A DNA stretch of 64,000 nucleotides from Gammaproteobacteria bacterium (GTDB taxonomy: Bacteria; Pseudomonadota; Gammaproteobacteria; Xanthomonadales; Rhodanobacteraceae), in the NCBI GenBank assembly GCA_021325195.1, contig JAJPHQ010000037.1, forward strand, positions 62,001 through 126,000, in the 5' to 3' direction. The position numbers and the translations under genes are program-made. This document shows positions 1-10,633 of this stretch, one piece after another; positions within the stretch are counted from its first letter, which is position 1, and each line of letters opens with the position of its first letter. The notes under the pieces are model-generated. The model worked only from the letters and a program-made list of their open reading frames with translations, ran no database searches and was not told the origin of the DNA.

Positions 1-104
1 CCTTCAGCGCTTGCCCGGTTTGTATCAAACGATCTGCGAACGCTTGTTGTGATCACCGCTGATCATTGATCGATGCACGCGACTCGGTCACGGCGATGCT
101 GCGC

Positions 105-554
105 TCAATGCCCGGTGTCCACGCCGATTGCTGCCGGCCTGGCTTTGGCGCGTGAGGCAAGCCGCGCGCCCAGTGCGACCAGAGGCGCCAGCGTGATCAG
201 AAACGTCAAGTGATACCAGATCGGAAACTTGTTCCAGACATGGATGTGGTCGGGCACAAACAACGCAAGCAGCACCAGTCCGACGATCCAGGGCGCCATG
301 TTTGCGGGCGTCATTGCACGCACCAGCGCGCCGGTGAGGAGCGACGTGAGCGCCCCGATCGAAAGCCGGGCGATTTTCATGCCGAGCGTGAACGACATCA
401 GCGGCTCTGCCTGCACGTATCCGGGCAGCCACAGCCGCAAGCCCCAGTTGAGGATCGTCACGATCACGACCCATGCCACCAGTCCAACGACGATTCCAGC
501 GATCGTGCGCCACATGGCCCTCTCCCGTATATTGGTTGAAATACAATAGTACAA
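105..554 (-). CDS. small multi-pass membrane protein, unknown function (likely start at internal Met MWRTIAG)
   Basis: ORF with several hydrophobic segments; divergent from padR-like gene. Confidence 0.6.
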   Translation of the reverse strand: MYYCISTNIRERAMWRTIAGIVVGLVAWVVIVTILNWGLRLWLPGYVQAEPLMSFTLGMKIARLSIGALTSLLTGALVRAMTPANMAPWIVGLVLLALFVPDHIHVWNKFPIWYHLTFLITLAPLVALGARLASRAKARPAAIGVDTGH

Positions 555-561
555 TCAAACT

Positions 562-1155
562 ATGAAAGCAAAATTGCTCATTCTTGGCGTGTTGCACCGC
601 GGCAACTTTCATCCCTATGAAGTCAAGCGCCGTCTGGAGAATGCGATGGTCGAGTGTTACACCGACGTCGATGTCGGAACGCTCTACTACGCAATCAGGC
701 AACTGGAGAAAGAGCGTTCGATCTCGGCGGTGTCGCGGCAGCGCGTGGCGCGCGGCGGCATGCGCACGGTTTACAAGATCACCGCGAAGGGAAGGGCCGA
801 ATTCCGGGAATTGCTGCACCGGAAATTTGAGGAAGAAGGTCCGGTGTCGCAGACGTTGTATGGCGCGCTCCTGTTTCTGCACCTCAGCGATCTTGCCGTG
901 GTCGAAGAAGTCATTCGTCGCCGGATCGCGCGCCTCGACGAACTCATCGCCAAGCTTGGGCCGATCCGCAAAGAGCTTCGTCCGGTGCTCTCGACCGGCG
1001 GAGAACATCTGCTGCGCCATCTCGACAAGCAACGGCGCCTCGACCGCGATTGGCTGAAAGGTCTGCTGGCCGATGTCAAAGCACGTCGCGTGCGCGACGT
1101 CGCCGACCCGAAGCGTCTGGCAAGCAGCGCCGCCAGCGCAACCCGGATGAAGTGA
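562..1155 (+). CDS. PadR family transcriptional regulator
   Basis: N-terminus KLLILGVLHRGNFHPYEVKRRLE...VDVGTLYYAIRQLEKE typical of PadR winged helix. Confidence 0.85.
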   Translation: MKAKLLILGVLHRGNFHPYEVKRRLENAMVECYTDVDVGTLYYAIRQLEKERSISAVSRQRVARGGMRTVYKITAKGRAEFRELLHRKFEEEGPVSQTLYGALLFLHLSDLAVVEEVIRRRIARLDELIAKLGPIRKELRPVLSTGGEHLLRHLDKQRRLDRDWLKGLLADVKARRVRDVADPKRLASSAASATRMK

Positions 1156-1159
1156 AAAC

Positions 1160-1194
1160 GGAATCCGGGATGTATCGATCACTTCCCGGATTCC
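1160..1194. terminator. hairpin between convergent genes (possible bidirectional terminator or repeat)
   Basis: GGAATCCGGGA-13nt-TCCCGGATTCC, perfect 11-bp stem between stop codons at 1155 and 1212. Confidence 0.5.
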
Positions 1195-1211
1195 ACTGCG
1201 CTGCGTCCGGG

Positions 1212-3668
1212 CTACTCGTTCGTTGCCGGTTGCAAGGTCATTCGATACTTCGTTTCGCCCGGCAGCAGCGATGTGGGTTGCCCGCGCACCCATTGTTCGT
1301 GACCGGCGCCGAAATACGGCGTCAGCGGATTGTCGGATTGGCCGGCCGGCATTTCCAGAATGCCATGCGCCTCCTCGCCGGGTCGCACGCTGAGCCGCAT
1401 CGACGCGCCGAAATCGGGACGCTGCACGCGCGGCATGTCGCGGTCGCCCGGCAGCGGCTGGTGCGGCATGTCGATGAAGCGCGACAGCCATGACGGCAGC
1501 GCGACCGACAGCGGGTTGTCGATCCTGGCCGTGTTGCGTTCACCCCACGTTTTCGACGACAGCGGTCCGGGCAGCTTCGCCAGTTCGTCGGCCACCTCGC
1601 GCGCGGAATCGATCAGCAACGCGTTCCAGTCCTTGTATTTCGGATCGAGCAGCCACGCGGGCTTCCGCGTCACCATCGTCCACACCGCGTGTTCGCCGAC
1701 CTCGATGGTCGGCCATTTGAAATCCGGCCACTTCGCCGCCGCGCGCGCGGCAAACGGCGCCAGCACGTTGTCGCGCACGCGGTTGTGGAACAGCCGCACG
1801 ATCCGGTAACCGACGCTGCCGGTCGCGGCGCGCGCCTGCCACTGCTGAACGTAGGGTTTCATCGCCCTCAGCTGAGGGCAGGACGCCCCAATCCCGGCCA
1901 GCACAGGGACGTGCGCCGAGCCGGGACCCATTCGATCGCACTGCGAAAGCACATCCAGCAGCAGCTTCTGCCAGCGTGCGAGAAACAGCGCGCGATCATC
2001 GAGCTGGATGTCAAGGGTGTCACGAGGCGCAAAACGGTCGCGCGCGAAAAGATCGTCACGGATCTGCTGCGCGCGTGCGCCACGGTCGTAACCGCCGTCG
2101 CCCAGCAGTTGCAGGGCGTCGCCGGACACGATCCGCTGGTTGGCGGTCCAGATCCGGTGATCAGGCGGATTCTCGATGCGGGGATCCTGAGCGGGCGCCG
2201 CGTAGCCGATCCAGCCGGTGCCGGGTTTTGACCAGTCGGCCGGCGCCGAGGGATCGAAGCCGGCGCGCAACGGAAACACGCTGCCCGCGATGCTCCAGCC
2301 GACATGGCCCTGTGCGTCGGCAACCACCAGGTTCTGCGGCGGGATGCCGATGGTGGGCGCGAGCGCAAGGGCCTGATCGACGTTGCGCGTGGTTTCCAGT
2401 TGCATCAGATTGAGATTGAGCGCGCGCGGATCCTGCGCGATCCAGGCCAGCGCCAGCGGCGTGCCGTCGGTGTCCTTGTCCATGATCGGACCCCAGATGG
2501 TGTCCTCGACGGTCATGTGCACGTCGGGTGCACCCTTCACGTGGATCGTCTCGTCGTGATCGACGAACGCGACCCAGCCTTCGGGCGTCCTGTAGCGCGA
2601 GGGATCCTTCGGATCGCGGATCACGCGCACCCAGTCCATCCAGTCGCCTTCGCTGTTGGTGAAGCCCCAGGCGATGTGTCCGTTGCTGCCGATCACCAGC
2701 GCCGGCACACCGGGCAGGGTGACGCCGTTCAAGTCGATCATTTTTTCCGGATCGGCGGGATCGGGCCAGCGCATCCGCGCGCGGTACCAGATGTCCGGCA
2801 CCGCGAGGTGCAGGTGCGGATCGTTGGCCAGCAACGCGGCGCCGCCGGTCAATGCGCCGCCGACGGCGAAGCCGTTGCTGCCGATGCCGGTGGCGGCTGC
2901 CGCCGCTTCCGCGACCGCGCGCGCGCCTTTCGCCCACGCGACCTGCTTCAGCGGCTGCCCGCGCAGGTCGAACACTTCCGCGCCCGGCATCGGCACGGGC
3001 TGCGAGGGGCCGCCCTGCATGGGGGTTTCCCAACGCGGATCGGGCGCCAGCAGGAAATCGGCGAGCGTGCGCGGCAGCACCGCGCGCAGGCGCGCGATGT
3101 CGAGTTCGCGGCGGTTCTGGCCGTCCTGGTTGAGGTCGAGGAACATCGAATCGATCGCGAGGATCGAATCCTGGTCGATCCATCGCTGCGGCTTCGCGCC
3201 GAGCAGGAGGTATTCCCAGGGCCGCACCGCCAGCGCATGCAGACCTGCGTTGACGCCGGCGGTGTAAGCATCCAGCACTGCGCGGTCGTGCGGCGGCATC
3301 AGCGCGAGTTCCCGTGCCGCGAGCGCGCGGAAGCGGTGGCGGCGGCGATCTTCGTCCATCGTGAGCGCCGCCTTGCCGACCAGCGCCGACAGCTCGCCCG
3401 CGGCGTTGCGGCGCAGCAGGTCCATCTGGAAGAAGCGCTCCTGTCCGTGCAGGAAGCCCAGCGCGAAGGCGAGATCGCGGCGGTTGCGGGCGTCCAGGGT
3501 CGGCACGCCGTTCGCGTCGCGCACCACCGTGACCGGCGCCGACAGGCCGTTCAGGGCGAGCGTACCGTTCAACTGCGGCCGGCTGCCGGCCAGCAGCCGC
3601 CAGCCGAGCGCCAGCGCGATCACCGCGACGATCAGCAGCGTGATGACGACGCGGCGGAGCCAGCGCAT
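1212..3668 (-). CDS. penicillin acylase family protein (Ntn hydrolase)
   Basis: 818 aa; GSNGFAVGG autoprocessing-type motif, NDPHL, GHVGW typical of penicillin amidase. Confidence 0.9.
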   Translation of the reverse strand: MRWLRRVVITLLIVAVIALALGWRLLAGSRPQLNGTLALNGLSAPVTVVRDANGVPTLDARNRRDLAFALGFLHGQERFFQMDLLRRNAAGELSALVGKAALTMDEDRRRHRFRALAARELALMPPHDRAVLDAYTAGVNAGLHALAVRPWEYLLLGAKPQRWIDQDSILAIDSMFLDLNQDGQNRRELDIARLRAVLPRTLADFLLAPDPRWETPMQGGPSQPVPMPGAEVFDLRGQPLKQVAWAKGARAVAEAAAAATGIGSNGFAVGGALTGGAALLANDPHLHLAVPDIWYRARMRWPDPADPEKMIDLNGVTLPGVPALVIGSNGHIAWGFTNSEGDWMDWVRVIRDPKDPSRYRTPEGWVAFVDHDETIHVKGAPDVHMTVEDTIWGPIMDKDTDGTPLALAWIAQDPRALNLNLMQLETTRNVDQALALAPTIGIPPQNLVVADAQGHVGWSIAGSVFPLRAGFDPSAPADWSKPGTGWIGYAAPAQDPRIENPPDHRIWTANQRIVSGDALQLLGDGGYDRGARAQQIRDDLFARDRFAPRDTLDIQLDDRALFLARWQKLLLDVLSQCDRMGPGSAHVPVLAGIGASCPQLRAMKPYVQQWQARAATGSVGYRIVRLFHNRVRDNVLAPFAARAAAKWPDFKWPTIEVGEHAVWTMVTRKPAWLLDPKYKDWNALLIDSAREVADELAKLPGPLSSKTWGERNTARIDNPLSVALPSWLSRFIDMPHQPLPGDRDMPRVQRPDFGASMRLSVRPGEEAHGILEMPAGQSDNPLTPYFGAGHEQWVRGQPTSLLPGETKYRMTLQPATNE

Positions 3669-3826
3669 GCAGCCTCACCCCTCGATGACCGGCCGCATTC
3701 TTTCAGACTCCGCGCCTTCGAGACAATCGTGTCGTCGGGTTTCCCCCGGCCACCCGGGTTTCCATGTCGGTCCGGGCGATGCGAGGAAACGTCAGCTCGC
3801 TCGACGTCGTTGCCGGCGCAGCAGCA

Positions 3827-4255
3827 TCAGAAGCCGCGGCCGTGGAAGCGGCCGCTGCCACCGCCGATCGAAATCCCGATGCCCCCGGTGGGATGCTCGC
3901 AACTGCCGAAGGCCTTGCTGAAGTTGACGTTGGCGGCGCCCCACGTACCACTGCCCCGGCGACCCGCACTGACCACGCCGGTGCTGACGCTGCCGTGCAT
4001 CTGCGTCTGGTTGTAGGTGGAATCATCGCAGGCCGGCGCCAGAGCCACTGCCGCATTGTCGGGACGGCCGCTGGTGTCGCCGTAATACACGCCGGGCGCG
4101 GCGTGCGCGTGACCCGCGGTGCTGCCGGCGGCGGTCGGCACGCTGCCCGGCGGCAATTGCAGGTTCAGGGAGCTGTCGGCCGTCTGGGCCAGGGCGGGCG
4201 CAGCCAGCAATCCGGCCGTCAGGAGCAGGGCAAAACGTTGAGCGTACATGGCCAA
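3827..4255 (-). CDS. secreted hypothetical protein
   Basis: signal peptide RFALLLTAGLLAAPALAQ; Gly/Ser-rich C-terminus. Confidence 0.55.
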   Translation of the reverse strand: MAMYAQRFALLLTAGLLAAPALAQTADSSLNLQLPPGSVPTAAGSTAGHAHAAPGVYYGDTSGRPDNAAVALAPACDDSTYNQTQMHGSVSTGVVSAGRRGSGTWGAANVNFSKAFGSCEHPTGGIGISIGGGSGRFHGRGF

Positions 4256-4331
4256 TTCCCCGCTTGCCGGCGTGCCTTATGCGGCACACGGGCGTTGGAA
4301 ACCGTGCCGGGCGGGAAGTTCCCGCCGGCGT

Positions 4332-6575
4332 TCACGCCGTGGATTCGATCCTCTCCACCCGCCGCAGCCCGCGCGGCAGCAGCCCGCCGCGCTGCGCCCG
4401 GCTGCCGCCGTATTCGACGAGGTCGGCCCATTTCAGGGTCAGCTTGCGCTGGCCCGCATGCAGCGTGACTTCGCCTGCGCCTTCCGCGACCACCGCGATG
4501 CCGGCCACGCGTTCCTCGCCGGATTGCCATTTCGCCTTCGGGATTTCGATCAGCTTGTTGCCCCGTCCGCGCTCGAGTTCCGGCAGGGCGGCGACCGAGA
4601 ACATCAGCAGGTGCCCTTCCGTCGTGACGACCACGATCCGGTCGCGCGCGGGATCGTTCACCACCGCCGGTTGCAGCACGCGCGCGCCGTCGTCCATGCT
4701 GATCACCTGCTTGCCACCCTTCTTGTTGGCCAGCAGCGCCTCGAAGCGCGTGATGAAACCGTAGCCCGCGTCGGTGGCCAGCACCAGGCGGGTGTCGTTG
4801 TCGCCGATCGCGAGCGCGTCGAAGCGCGCACCCGCGGGTGGCGTGAAGCGGCCGGTCAGGGGTTCGCCGTTGCCGCGCGCCGAGGGCAGGGTGTGCGCGG
4901 GCGTGGAGTAACTGCGCCCGGTCGAATCGAGGAAGGCGACCTGCTGCGCGCTCCTGCCGCGCATCGCGGCGAGGAATGCATCGCCCTCGCGGTACGACAG
5001 TTCGCGCGCATCGACATCGTGGCCCCTGGCCGCGCGCGCCCAGCCCTTCTGTGACAGCACCACGGTCACGGGCTCGGAAACCACCAGCTCGCTTTCGTCC
5101 AGCGCCTGCGCGGCCGCACGCTCGACCAGCGGCGAGCGGCGCGCGTCGCCGTACTTGTCGGCGTCGGCTTTCAGTTCCTGCTTGATCAGCGTCTTCAGGC
5201 GCGCCTTCGATTTCAGCGTCACCCCGATCTTCGCGCGTTCCTCTTCCAGCTCGTCGCGCTCGGCGTCGAGTTTCATTTCCTCCAGCCGCGCCAGTTGCCG
5301 CAGTTTGGTTTCGAGGATGTAATCGGCCTGTTCTTCGCTCAACTTGAAGCGCTTGATCAAGGCGGGTTTGGGTTCGTCCTCGTGGCGGACGATCCGGATG
5401 ACTTCATCCAAATTGAGAAACGCGATCCGCAGCCCTTCCAGCAGGTGCAACCGGCGTTCGACCTTTTCCAGCCTGTGCTGCAAGCGCCGCGTGACGGTGT
5501 CACTGCGGAAGCGCAGCCATTCTTCCAGGATCTGTTTCAGCGTCTTGACCTGCGGCCGGCCGTCCAGCCCGATCATGTTGAGGTTGACGCGGAAGCTCTT
5601 CTCGAGATCGGTGGTGGCGAACAGGTGCTGCATCATCGCGTCGGTGTCCACGCGGTTCGAGCGCGGGATCAGTACCAGCCGCACCGGGTTCTCGTGGTCG
5701 GACTCGTCGCGCAGGTCTTCCAGCATCGGCAGCTTCTTCGCGCGCATCTGCGCGGCGATCTGTTCGATCACCTTGGCCGGCGACACCTGGTGCGGCAGCG
5801 CGGTCAACACGATGTTGCCGCGTTCTTCCATGTACACCGCGCGGCAGCGCACCGAACCGTTGCCGGTCGCGTACATCGCCACCAGTTCATTGCGCGGCGT
5901 GATGATTTCCGCGGCGGTCGGAAAGTCCGGGCCCTTGATGTGTTCGCACAGCTCGGCGACGCTGGCGGAAGGCTCGTCCAGCAGATGGATGCACGCCGCC
6001 GCGATTTCGCGCAGGTTGTGCGGCGGGATGTCGGTGGCCATGCCCACCGCGATGCCGGTGGCACCGTTCAGCAGCACGTGCGGCATCCGCGCCGGCAGCC
6101 ATGAGGGTTCCGTGAGCGTGCCGTCGAAATTGGGCGTCCATTCCACCGTGCCCATTCCGAGTTCGCCCAGCAGCAGTTCGGCGATCGGCGTCAGCCGCGA
6201 CTCGGTGTAGCGCATCGCCGCAAAGGATTTGGGATCGTCGGGCGAACCGAAGTTGCCCTGACCGTCGATCAACGGATAGCGGTAACTGAATGGCTGCGCC
6301 ATCAGCACCAGTGCTTCGTAGCAGGCCATGTCGCCATGCGGATGGAACTTGCCGATCACGTCGCCCACGGTGCGTGCGGATTTCTTGGGCTTGGCGGCGG
6401 CGGCAAGGCCGAGTTCGCTCATCGCATAGACGATGCGGCGCTGCACGGGTTTCAGGCCATCGCCGATGAAGGGCAGGGCGCGGTCCAGCACCACGTACAT
6501 CGAGTAGTCGAGGTAGGCGCGCTCGGCGTATTCGCGCAGCGGGATCTGTTCGAAGTTGGTTTGCAAGTCAGTCAT
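4332..6575 (-). CDS. parC: DNA topoisomerase IV subunit A
   Basis: 747 aa; [38 protein letters not shown]. Confidence 0.97.
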   Translation of the reverse strand: MTDLQTNFEQIPLREYAERAYLDYSMYVVLDRALPFIGDGLKPVQRRIVYAMSELGLAAAAKPKKSARTVGDVIGKFHPHGDMACYEALVLMAQPFSYRYPLIDGQGNFGSPDDPKSFAAMRYTESRLTPIAELLLGELGMGTVEWTPNFDGTLTEPSWLPARMPHVLLNGATGIAVGMATDIPPHNLREIAAACIHLLDEPSASVAELCEHIKGPDFPTAAEIITPRNELVAMYATGNGSVRCRAVYMEERGNIVLTALPHQVSPAKVIEQIAAQMRAKKLPMLEDLRDESDHENPVRLVLIPRSNRVDTDAMMQHLFATTDLEKSFRVNLNMIGLDGRPQVKTLKQILEEWLRFRSDTVTRRLQHRLEKVERRLHLLEGLRIAFLNLDEVIRIVRHEDEPKPALIKRFKLSEEQADYILETKLRQLARLEEMKLDAERDELEEERAKIGVTLKSKARLKTLIKQELKADADKYGDARRSPLVERAAAQALDESELVVSEPVTVVLSQKGWARAARGHDVDARELSYREGDAFLAAMRGRSAQQVAFLDSTGRSYSTPAHTLPSARGNGEPLTGRFTPPAGARFDALAIGDNDTRLVLATDAGYGFITRFEALLANKKGGKQVISMDDGARVLQPAVVNDPARDRIVVVTTEGHLLMFSVAALPELERGRGNKLIEIPKAKWQSGEERVAGIAVVAEGAGEVTLHAGQRKLTLKWADLVEYGGSRAQRGGLLPRGLRRVERIESTA

Positions 6576-6604
6576 CTTCTTTCGTCATTTAGGCGACGCG
6601 GTGA

Positions 6605-6622
6605 GCGGCCATGGATGGCCGC
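6605..6622 (-). repeat. CATCCATG-centred hairpin module
   Basis: GCGGCCATCCATGGCCGC on minus strand; same centre as 29404, 29431 and 60036. Confidence 0.6.
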
Positions 6623-6696
6623 GTTTTGAGTAGCGAGGAAAGCCGGAATCCATTTTTGATTGGGCAAGCAACCGTCCCTGGTGAAGAGCGCCGGCC

Positions 6697-6712
6697 CGGC
6701 CATCCCTGGCCG
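6697..6712 (-). repeat. CAGGGATG-centred hairpin module
   Basis: CGGCCAGGGATGGCCG on minus strand. Confidence 0.5.
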
Positions 6713-6720
6713 ATCGCTCA

Positions 6721-6764
6721 GCCGAGCACGCGATGCGATTCAACGCATCGCGTAAACGCTCGGC
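6721..6764 (-). repeat. 44-nt bulged hairpin with TTGAAT loop, overlapping the 3' end of the yoeB-like gene
   Basis: GCCGAGC-gttt-ACGCGATGCG-TTGAAT-CGCATCGCGT-GCTCGGC; same architecture as 46457..46500. Confidence 0.75.
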
Positions 6765-7018
6765 ATCGCCCCCATCCGCAGCACTTTCACGGTAAGCGCT
6801 TCGCGGACGATTTGATAGACCAGTCGATGCTGGATATTGATGCGGCGGGAATACGCGCCGGCGAGGTCGCCGACGAGTTTTTCGTACGGGGGCGGACTGG
6901 CCAGCGGGTTGCGCGCCAGCACGTCCAGCAAGGCTTGTGCCCTGGCCTGCAGGCCCGCGGCTTTCAGTTTCCTCGCGTCCTTTTGCGCCTGGCGCGTGTA
7001 GACCAGCGTCCAGCTCAC
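6740..7018 (-). CDS. Txe/YoeB-type toxin with altered C-terminus
   Basis: MSWTLVYTRQAQKDARKLKAAGL...SRRINIQHRLVYQIV...VKVLRM, then GAMPSVYAMR. Confidence 0.8.
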   Translation of the reverse strand: MSWTLVYTRQAQKDARKLKAAGLQARAQALLDVLARNPLASPPPYEKLVGDLAGAYSRRINIQHRLVYQIVREALTVKVLRMGAMPSVYAMR

Positions 7019-7257
7019 CAGCCGGGGGTCCGCGGCAGTTTGTCGACAGGTGTTTTCATGCCGCGCTTGATCGACTCGCGCATGCCCGGGATCGAGAGCA
7101 GGTACAGCGTTTCCTGGATGGCCGACCAGTCCTCCTCGGAAATCAGCACGCCGCTGTTGCGTTTGCCGGCGATCCGGATCGGCTTGTGGGTTTCCGCGGC
7201 CTCGTCCAGAAGGCGGTAGAGGTTGGCGCGCGCTTCGCTTGCGGTGATCTGGCTCAT
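7015..7257 (-). CDS. Phd/YefM family antitoxin
   Basis: MSQITASEARANLYRLLDEAAETHKPIRIAGKRNSGVLISEEDW; overlaps toxin start. Confidence 0.9.
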   Translation of the reverse strand: MSQITASEARANLYRLLDEAAETHKPIRIAGKRNSGVLISEEDWSAIQETLYLLSIPGMRESIKRGMKTPVDKLPRTPGW

Positions 7258-7309
7258 GTGGTACTCCTTTGCACGAAGCGTACGTGATTGCGTACGCTTT
7301 GGCAACGCC

Positions 7310-8182
7310 TCAATGCACGCGTTCGGTGGCGATGCCGAGTTTCGCTAGCTGCACCTGCACGCTGTCCGGGCCGGCGAGGTGTCCCGCGCCGACCGCGACA
7401 AAGATCGTGCCGTGTTGCTGCAGCAATTCCTGGATCCGTTTCGCCCAGTCGCGGTTGCGGTTCACCAGCAGGATTTCGTAGAGCTCCGGGTACTTGTCGT
7501 GCATGTCGGCGTTCACGACCTGCGCGATGGCGTCGACGTCACCGGCCTGCCAGTTTTTCACCAGCGCGGCGATCAGCGCCGGCCCCTTGTCGAAATCGTC
7601 GAGGGTGCTGCGCAGCAGGTCGATCTGCTGCGGTTGCGGCAATCCGGCGAAGAACCGGATCTGTTCCTCGGCGGTCTCGAACGCATCGATCGGCTTGCCT
7701 TCCGCCTTGAATTCGCGCTGCAGTACCTTGTCGGCGCCCGAGTGCGGGTCGTAGCCGGCCTTGACGATCGGCGCGACCGCCAGCGTCAGCGCGGCCAGCC
7801 ACGGCTTCAGCGATTCCAGCCCGGCTTCGCCGCCCGGCAATCCTGCGCTTTCCGCGGCGGATTCGAGTCGCGCGCGATCGGCGCCGTCCAGCTCGCTGGA
7901 CAGTCTGTGCGACGGATCGACGCCGTATTCGAGGATCAGCGGCTGCATCGTCGCCGGCGAATCGTCGTCTTCCTCCACGTACAGCGTGCCGCTGGCCGCC
8001 AGCGCCCGGTCAAGCGCCGGATAATGCCATGGCGCATCCCTGGGCAGCACGTGGACCGTGCCGAACAGATAGACGGTCGCAGTGGAACTCTTCACCACCC
8101 ACAACGCGGGATCGGCCAGCGCCGGTGTGCAGGCCAGCAAGGTGACGGCCAGGCCGAGGCAGAACTTGCGCAGCGTGTTCAT
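7310..8182 (-). CDS. TraB/GumN family protein
   Basis: LWVVKSSTATVYLFGTVHVLP and VGAGHLAGPDSVQVQLAKLG. Confidence 0.88.
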   Translation of the reverse strand: MNTLRKFCLGLAVTLLACTPALADPALWVVKSSTATVYLFGTVHVLPRDAPWHYPALDRALAASGTLYVEEDDDSPATMQPLILEYGVDPSHRLSSELDGADRARLESAAESAGLPGGEAGLESLKPWLAALTLAVAPIVKAGYDPHSGADKVLQREFKAEGKPIDAFETAEEQIRFFAGLPQPQQIDLLRSTLDDFDKGPALIAALVKNWQAGDVDAIAQVVNADMHDKYPELYEILLVNRNRDWAKRIQELLQQHGTIFVAVGAGHLAGPDSVQVQLAKLGIATERVH

Positions 8183-8249
8183 GGGTGCCCCTCTGGGCGA
8201 CTGCGCATTTCCGCATCAAACCCGCGCGTGCCGTCCACAGGCAAACCGC

Positions 8250-9419
8250 TCAGCGCGGCACGCGGTAACCGCCCGGCACGCCGTGCGGCGACAGGGTGAG
8301 CTGCCACAACTGGTCACGGCGGGTGCGGAAGGTCGCCGCGGAACCCGAGAGGTAATAGCGCCACATCCGGCGGAAGCGTTCGTCGTAGCGCGGGTTCCTG
8401 GAGAGTTCCGGCCACGCGGCGTCGAAGTTGGCGCGCCACGCCATCAGCGTCTTGTCGTAGTCGGCGCCGAAGTTGTGCCAGTCCTCGACCACGAACAGGT
8501 TTTCCAGCGCGGGGGTGACCTGCGAGGCGGCCGGCACCATCGAGTTCGGGAAAATGTATTTCTCGATCCACGGATCGGGCCGCGACGGCGTCGAGTTCAC
8601 GCCGATGCAATGCAGCACCGACAGCCCATCGTCCTTCAGGCAGCGCCGGCACACCTCGAAATATGTCCGGTAGTTCTTCCAGCCCACGTGTTCGAACATC
8701 CCGATCGAGAACACCGCGTCGAATTTCTCGTCGAGCTCGCGGTAATCCTGCAGGCGGATTTCGATCGGCAGCCCCTTGCACAACTCGCGTGCAAACTGCG
8801 CCTGCCGTTCGGAGACCGTGACGCCCACGCCCGACACCCCGTACTTTTCGGCGGCGTATTTCAATGCCTCGCCCCAGCCGCAGCCGATGTCCAGCACGCG
8901 CATGCCCGGTTCCAGCCGCAGCTTGCGGCAGACCAGGTCCAGCTTGGCTTCCTGCGCGTCGTCCAGGTTGGCCGCGTCCTTCCAGTAGCCGCAGGAATAC
9001 ACCAGCCGCTTGCCCAGCATCGCGGTGAACAGATCATTGCCGATGTCGTAGTGCGCCTTGCCGATCTTGAACGCCTTGCGGCCGCGCTGCAGGTTCAGGA
9101 ACCGCGCGCGCAGGTGCGCGCGCAGCGCATCGAAATCGCGCAAGTGCTCGTCGAGGTGCGCGCCCAGCACGTGGAAGAAGAAGCCGTCCAGATCCTGGGC
9201 GTCCCACCAGCCGTCCATGTACGCTTCACCCAGCCCCAGCGAGCCGTGTGCGAAGGCGCGCGCGAACACGCGCTCGTCGTGCACCCGGATGTCCCACGGC
9301 CGATCGCCGTCGATCCTGACGTCCGCGAGATCCAGCAGCGCCTGCGCCTTCTCGCGCAGGTGGCGGTCGTGCCGGGAAACGGGTACGGCGGCAGCCGAGC
9401 GGGTGGACACATCGTTCAT
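8250..9419 (-). CDS. cfa: cyclopropane-fatty-acyl-phospholipid synthase family
   Basis: KAHYDIGNDLFTAMLGKRLVYSCGYW, VLDIGCGWGEALKYAAEKYG. Confidence 0.92.
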   Translation of the reverse strand: MNDVSTRSAAAVPVSRHDRHLREKAQALLDLADVRIDGDRPWDIRVHDERVFARAFAHGSLGLGEAYMDGWWDAQDLDGFFFHVLGAHLDEHLRDFDALRAHLRARFLNLQRGRKAFKIGKAHYDIGNDLFTAMLGKRLVYSCGYWKDAANLDDAQEAKLDLVCRKLRLEPGMRVLDIGCGWGEALKYAAEKYGVSGVGVTVSERQAQFARELCKGLPIEIRLQDYRELDEKFDAVFSIGMFEHVGWKNYRTYFEVCRRCLKDDGLSVLHCIGVNSTPSRPDPWIEKYIFPNSMVPAASQVTPALENLFVVEDWHNFGADYDKTLMAWRANFDAAWPELSRNPRYDERFRRMWRYYLSGSAATFRTRRDQLWQLTLSPHGVPGGYRVPR

Positions 9420-10633
9420 GGTGTCGTCCTGGCCTGGGTACGCAGACTCCACAACAGCGGACACGCGGCGAGCTGCAGCACCAGCGCCGCGATCACCGCA
9501 TACAGCGGCCTTACATCGTACAACACGCCGAGCAGCCAGCTTCCCAGAAACCACGCCAGCCCGTAGATCGCGTTGAAGACGCCCATCACGGTGGCGCGCC
9601 GGTCCCGGGGGATCCGCTGCGCCACCGCCGCGCGCAGCAGCGAGTCGTGCGCGCCGAAGCCCGCGCCCCACAAGGCCATGCCGGCGACCGCCGCCCACGC
9701 GCCGCCGAGGAACACCAGCGGCGCGTACAGCGCCGGCACGACGGTGGTCCACAGCAACACCGACAGGCCGCGCCGGTCGAATGCCTTGCCGAGCACCAGC
9801 GCGGCCAGCCCGCCGGCGAGGCTGGCCAGCGCATACAGCACCGGCACCGCATCGCCCGCGACCACGTGGTCCCTGGCGAAATGGAACGCGATCAGCGCGA
9901 AGTCGGCATAACCGGCCGCGATCAGCGCGGTCGCGGCCAGGAAGATTTTCAGGTCGCGCAGCGCTCGCGCATCGCCCGGATGCGGCGGAGCGGCGCCGGT
10001 GTCGAGATCCTGCGGCTGCGGAAAGCGGATACGCGCGACCAGCAGCACCGCCAGCGCGCACAGCGCCGGCAACAGCAGCCACGCGAAGGCATGCCGGTAG
10101 CCGCCGTGCAGGAACAGTACCAGCGCCGCGATCAACGGACCCAGCACCGCGCCGGTCGAATCCAGTGCCTCGTGCAGGCCGAAGGCCCAGCCGGCGCCGC
10201 CCATGTCTTTCGCCGCGTGCGCCAGCAGCGCGTCGCGCGCCGGCGTGCGCAGCGCCTTGCCGCAGCGTTCCAGGATAATCAAGGCCGCCGCCGCCGGCCA
10301 GTTGCCGGCCAGCGCCAATGCCGGCACCGCGAGCAGGTTGATCGCGTAGCCCGTGATCGTGATCGCCCAGTAGCGGTGCGTCCGGTCGGCCAGCAGTCCG
10401 GTGAACAGGCGCAGCACGTAGCCCAGCAGTTCGCCGCCGCCCGCGACCACCGCGACGATGGCACCCGTCGCGCCCAGCGTGCCGAGGAACGGGCCGGTGA
10501 TCGAACGCGAACCCTCGTAGGTCATGTCGGCGAACAGGCTGACGATGCCGATCAGGACGACGAACGTGAGCGCGCGGCGTGCGGGGGATCGCGCGGGCGC
10601 TGTTGCCGGTGGAGACGCGCTGCCGGATGCCAT
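9416..10633 (-). CDS. MFS transporter
   Basis: about 12 hydrophobic segments; SLFADMTYEGSRSITGPFLGTLGA. Confidence 0.9.
   Translation of the reverse strand: MASGSASPPATAPARSPARRALTFVVLIGIVSLFADMTYEGSRSITGPFLGTLGATGAIVAVVAGGGELLGYVLRLFTGLLADRTHRYWAITITGYAINLLAVPALALAGNWPAAAALIILERCGKALRTPARDALLAHAAKDMGGAGWAFGLHEALDSTGAVLGPLIAALVLFLHGGYRHAFAWLLLPALCALAVLLVARIRFPQPQDLDTGAAPPHPGDARALRDLKIFLAATALIAAGYADFALIAFHFARDHVVAGDAVPVLYALASLAGGLAALVLGKAFDRRGLSVLLWTTVVPALYAPLVFLGGAWAAVAGMALWGAGFGAHDSLLRAAVAQRIPRDRRATVMGVFNAIYGLAWFLGSWLLGVLYDVRPLYAVIAALVLQLAACPLLWSLRTQARTTP

Noticed and set aside
239-255. ACATGGATGT near 240 as another CATCCATG hairpin
   Set aside because: Lies inside a coding region with only a very short stem; likely chance.
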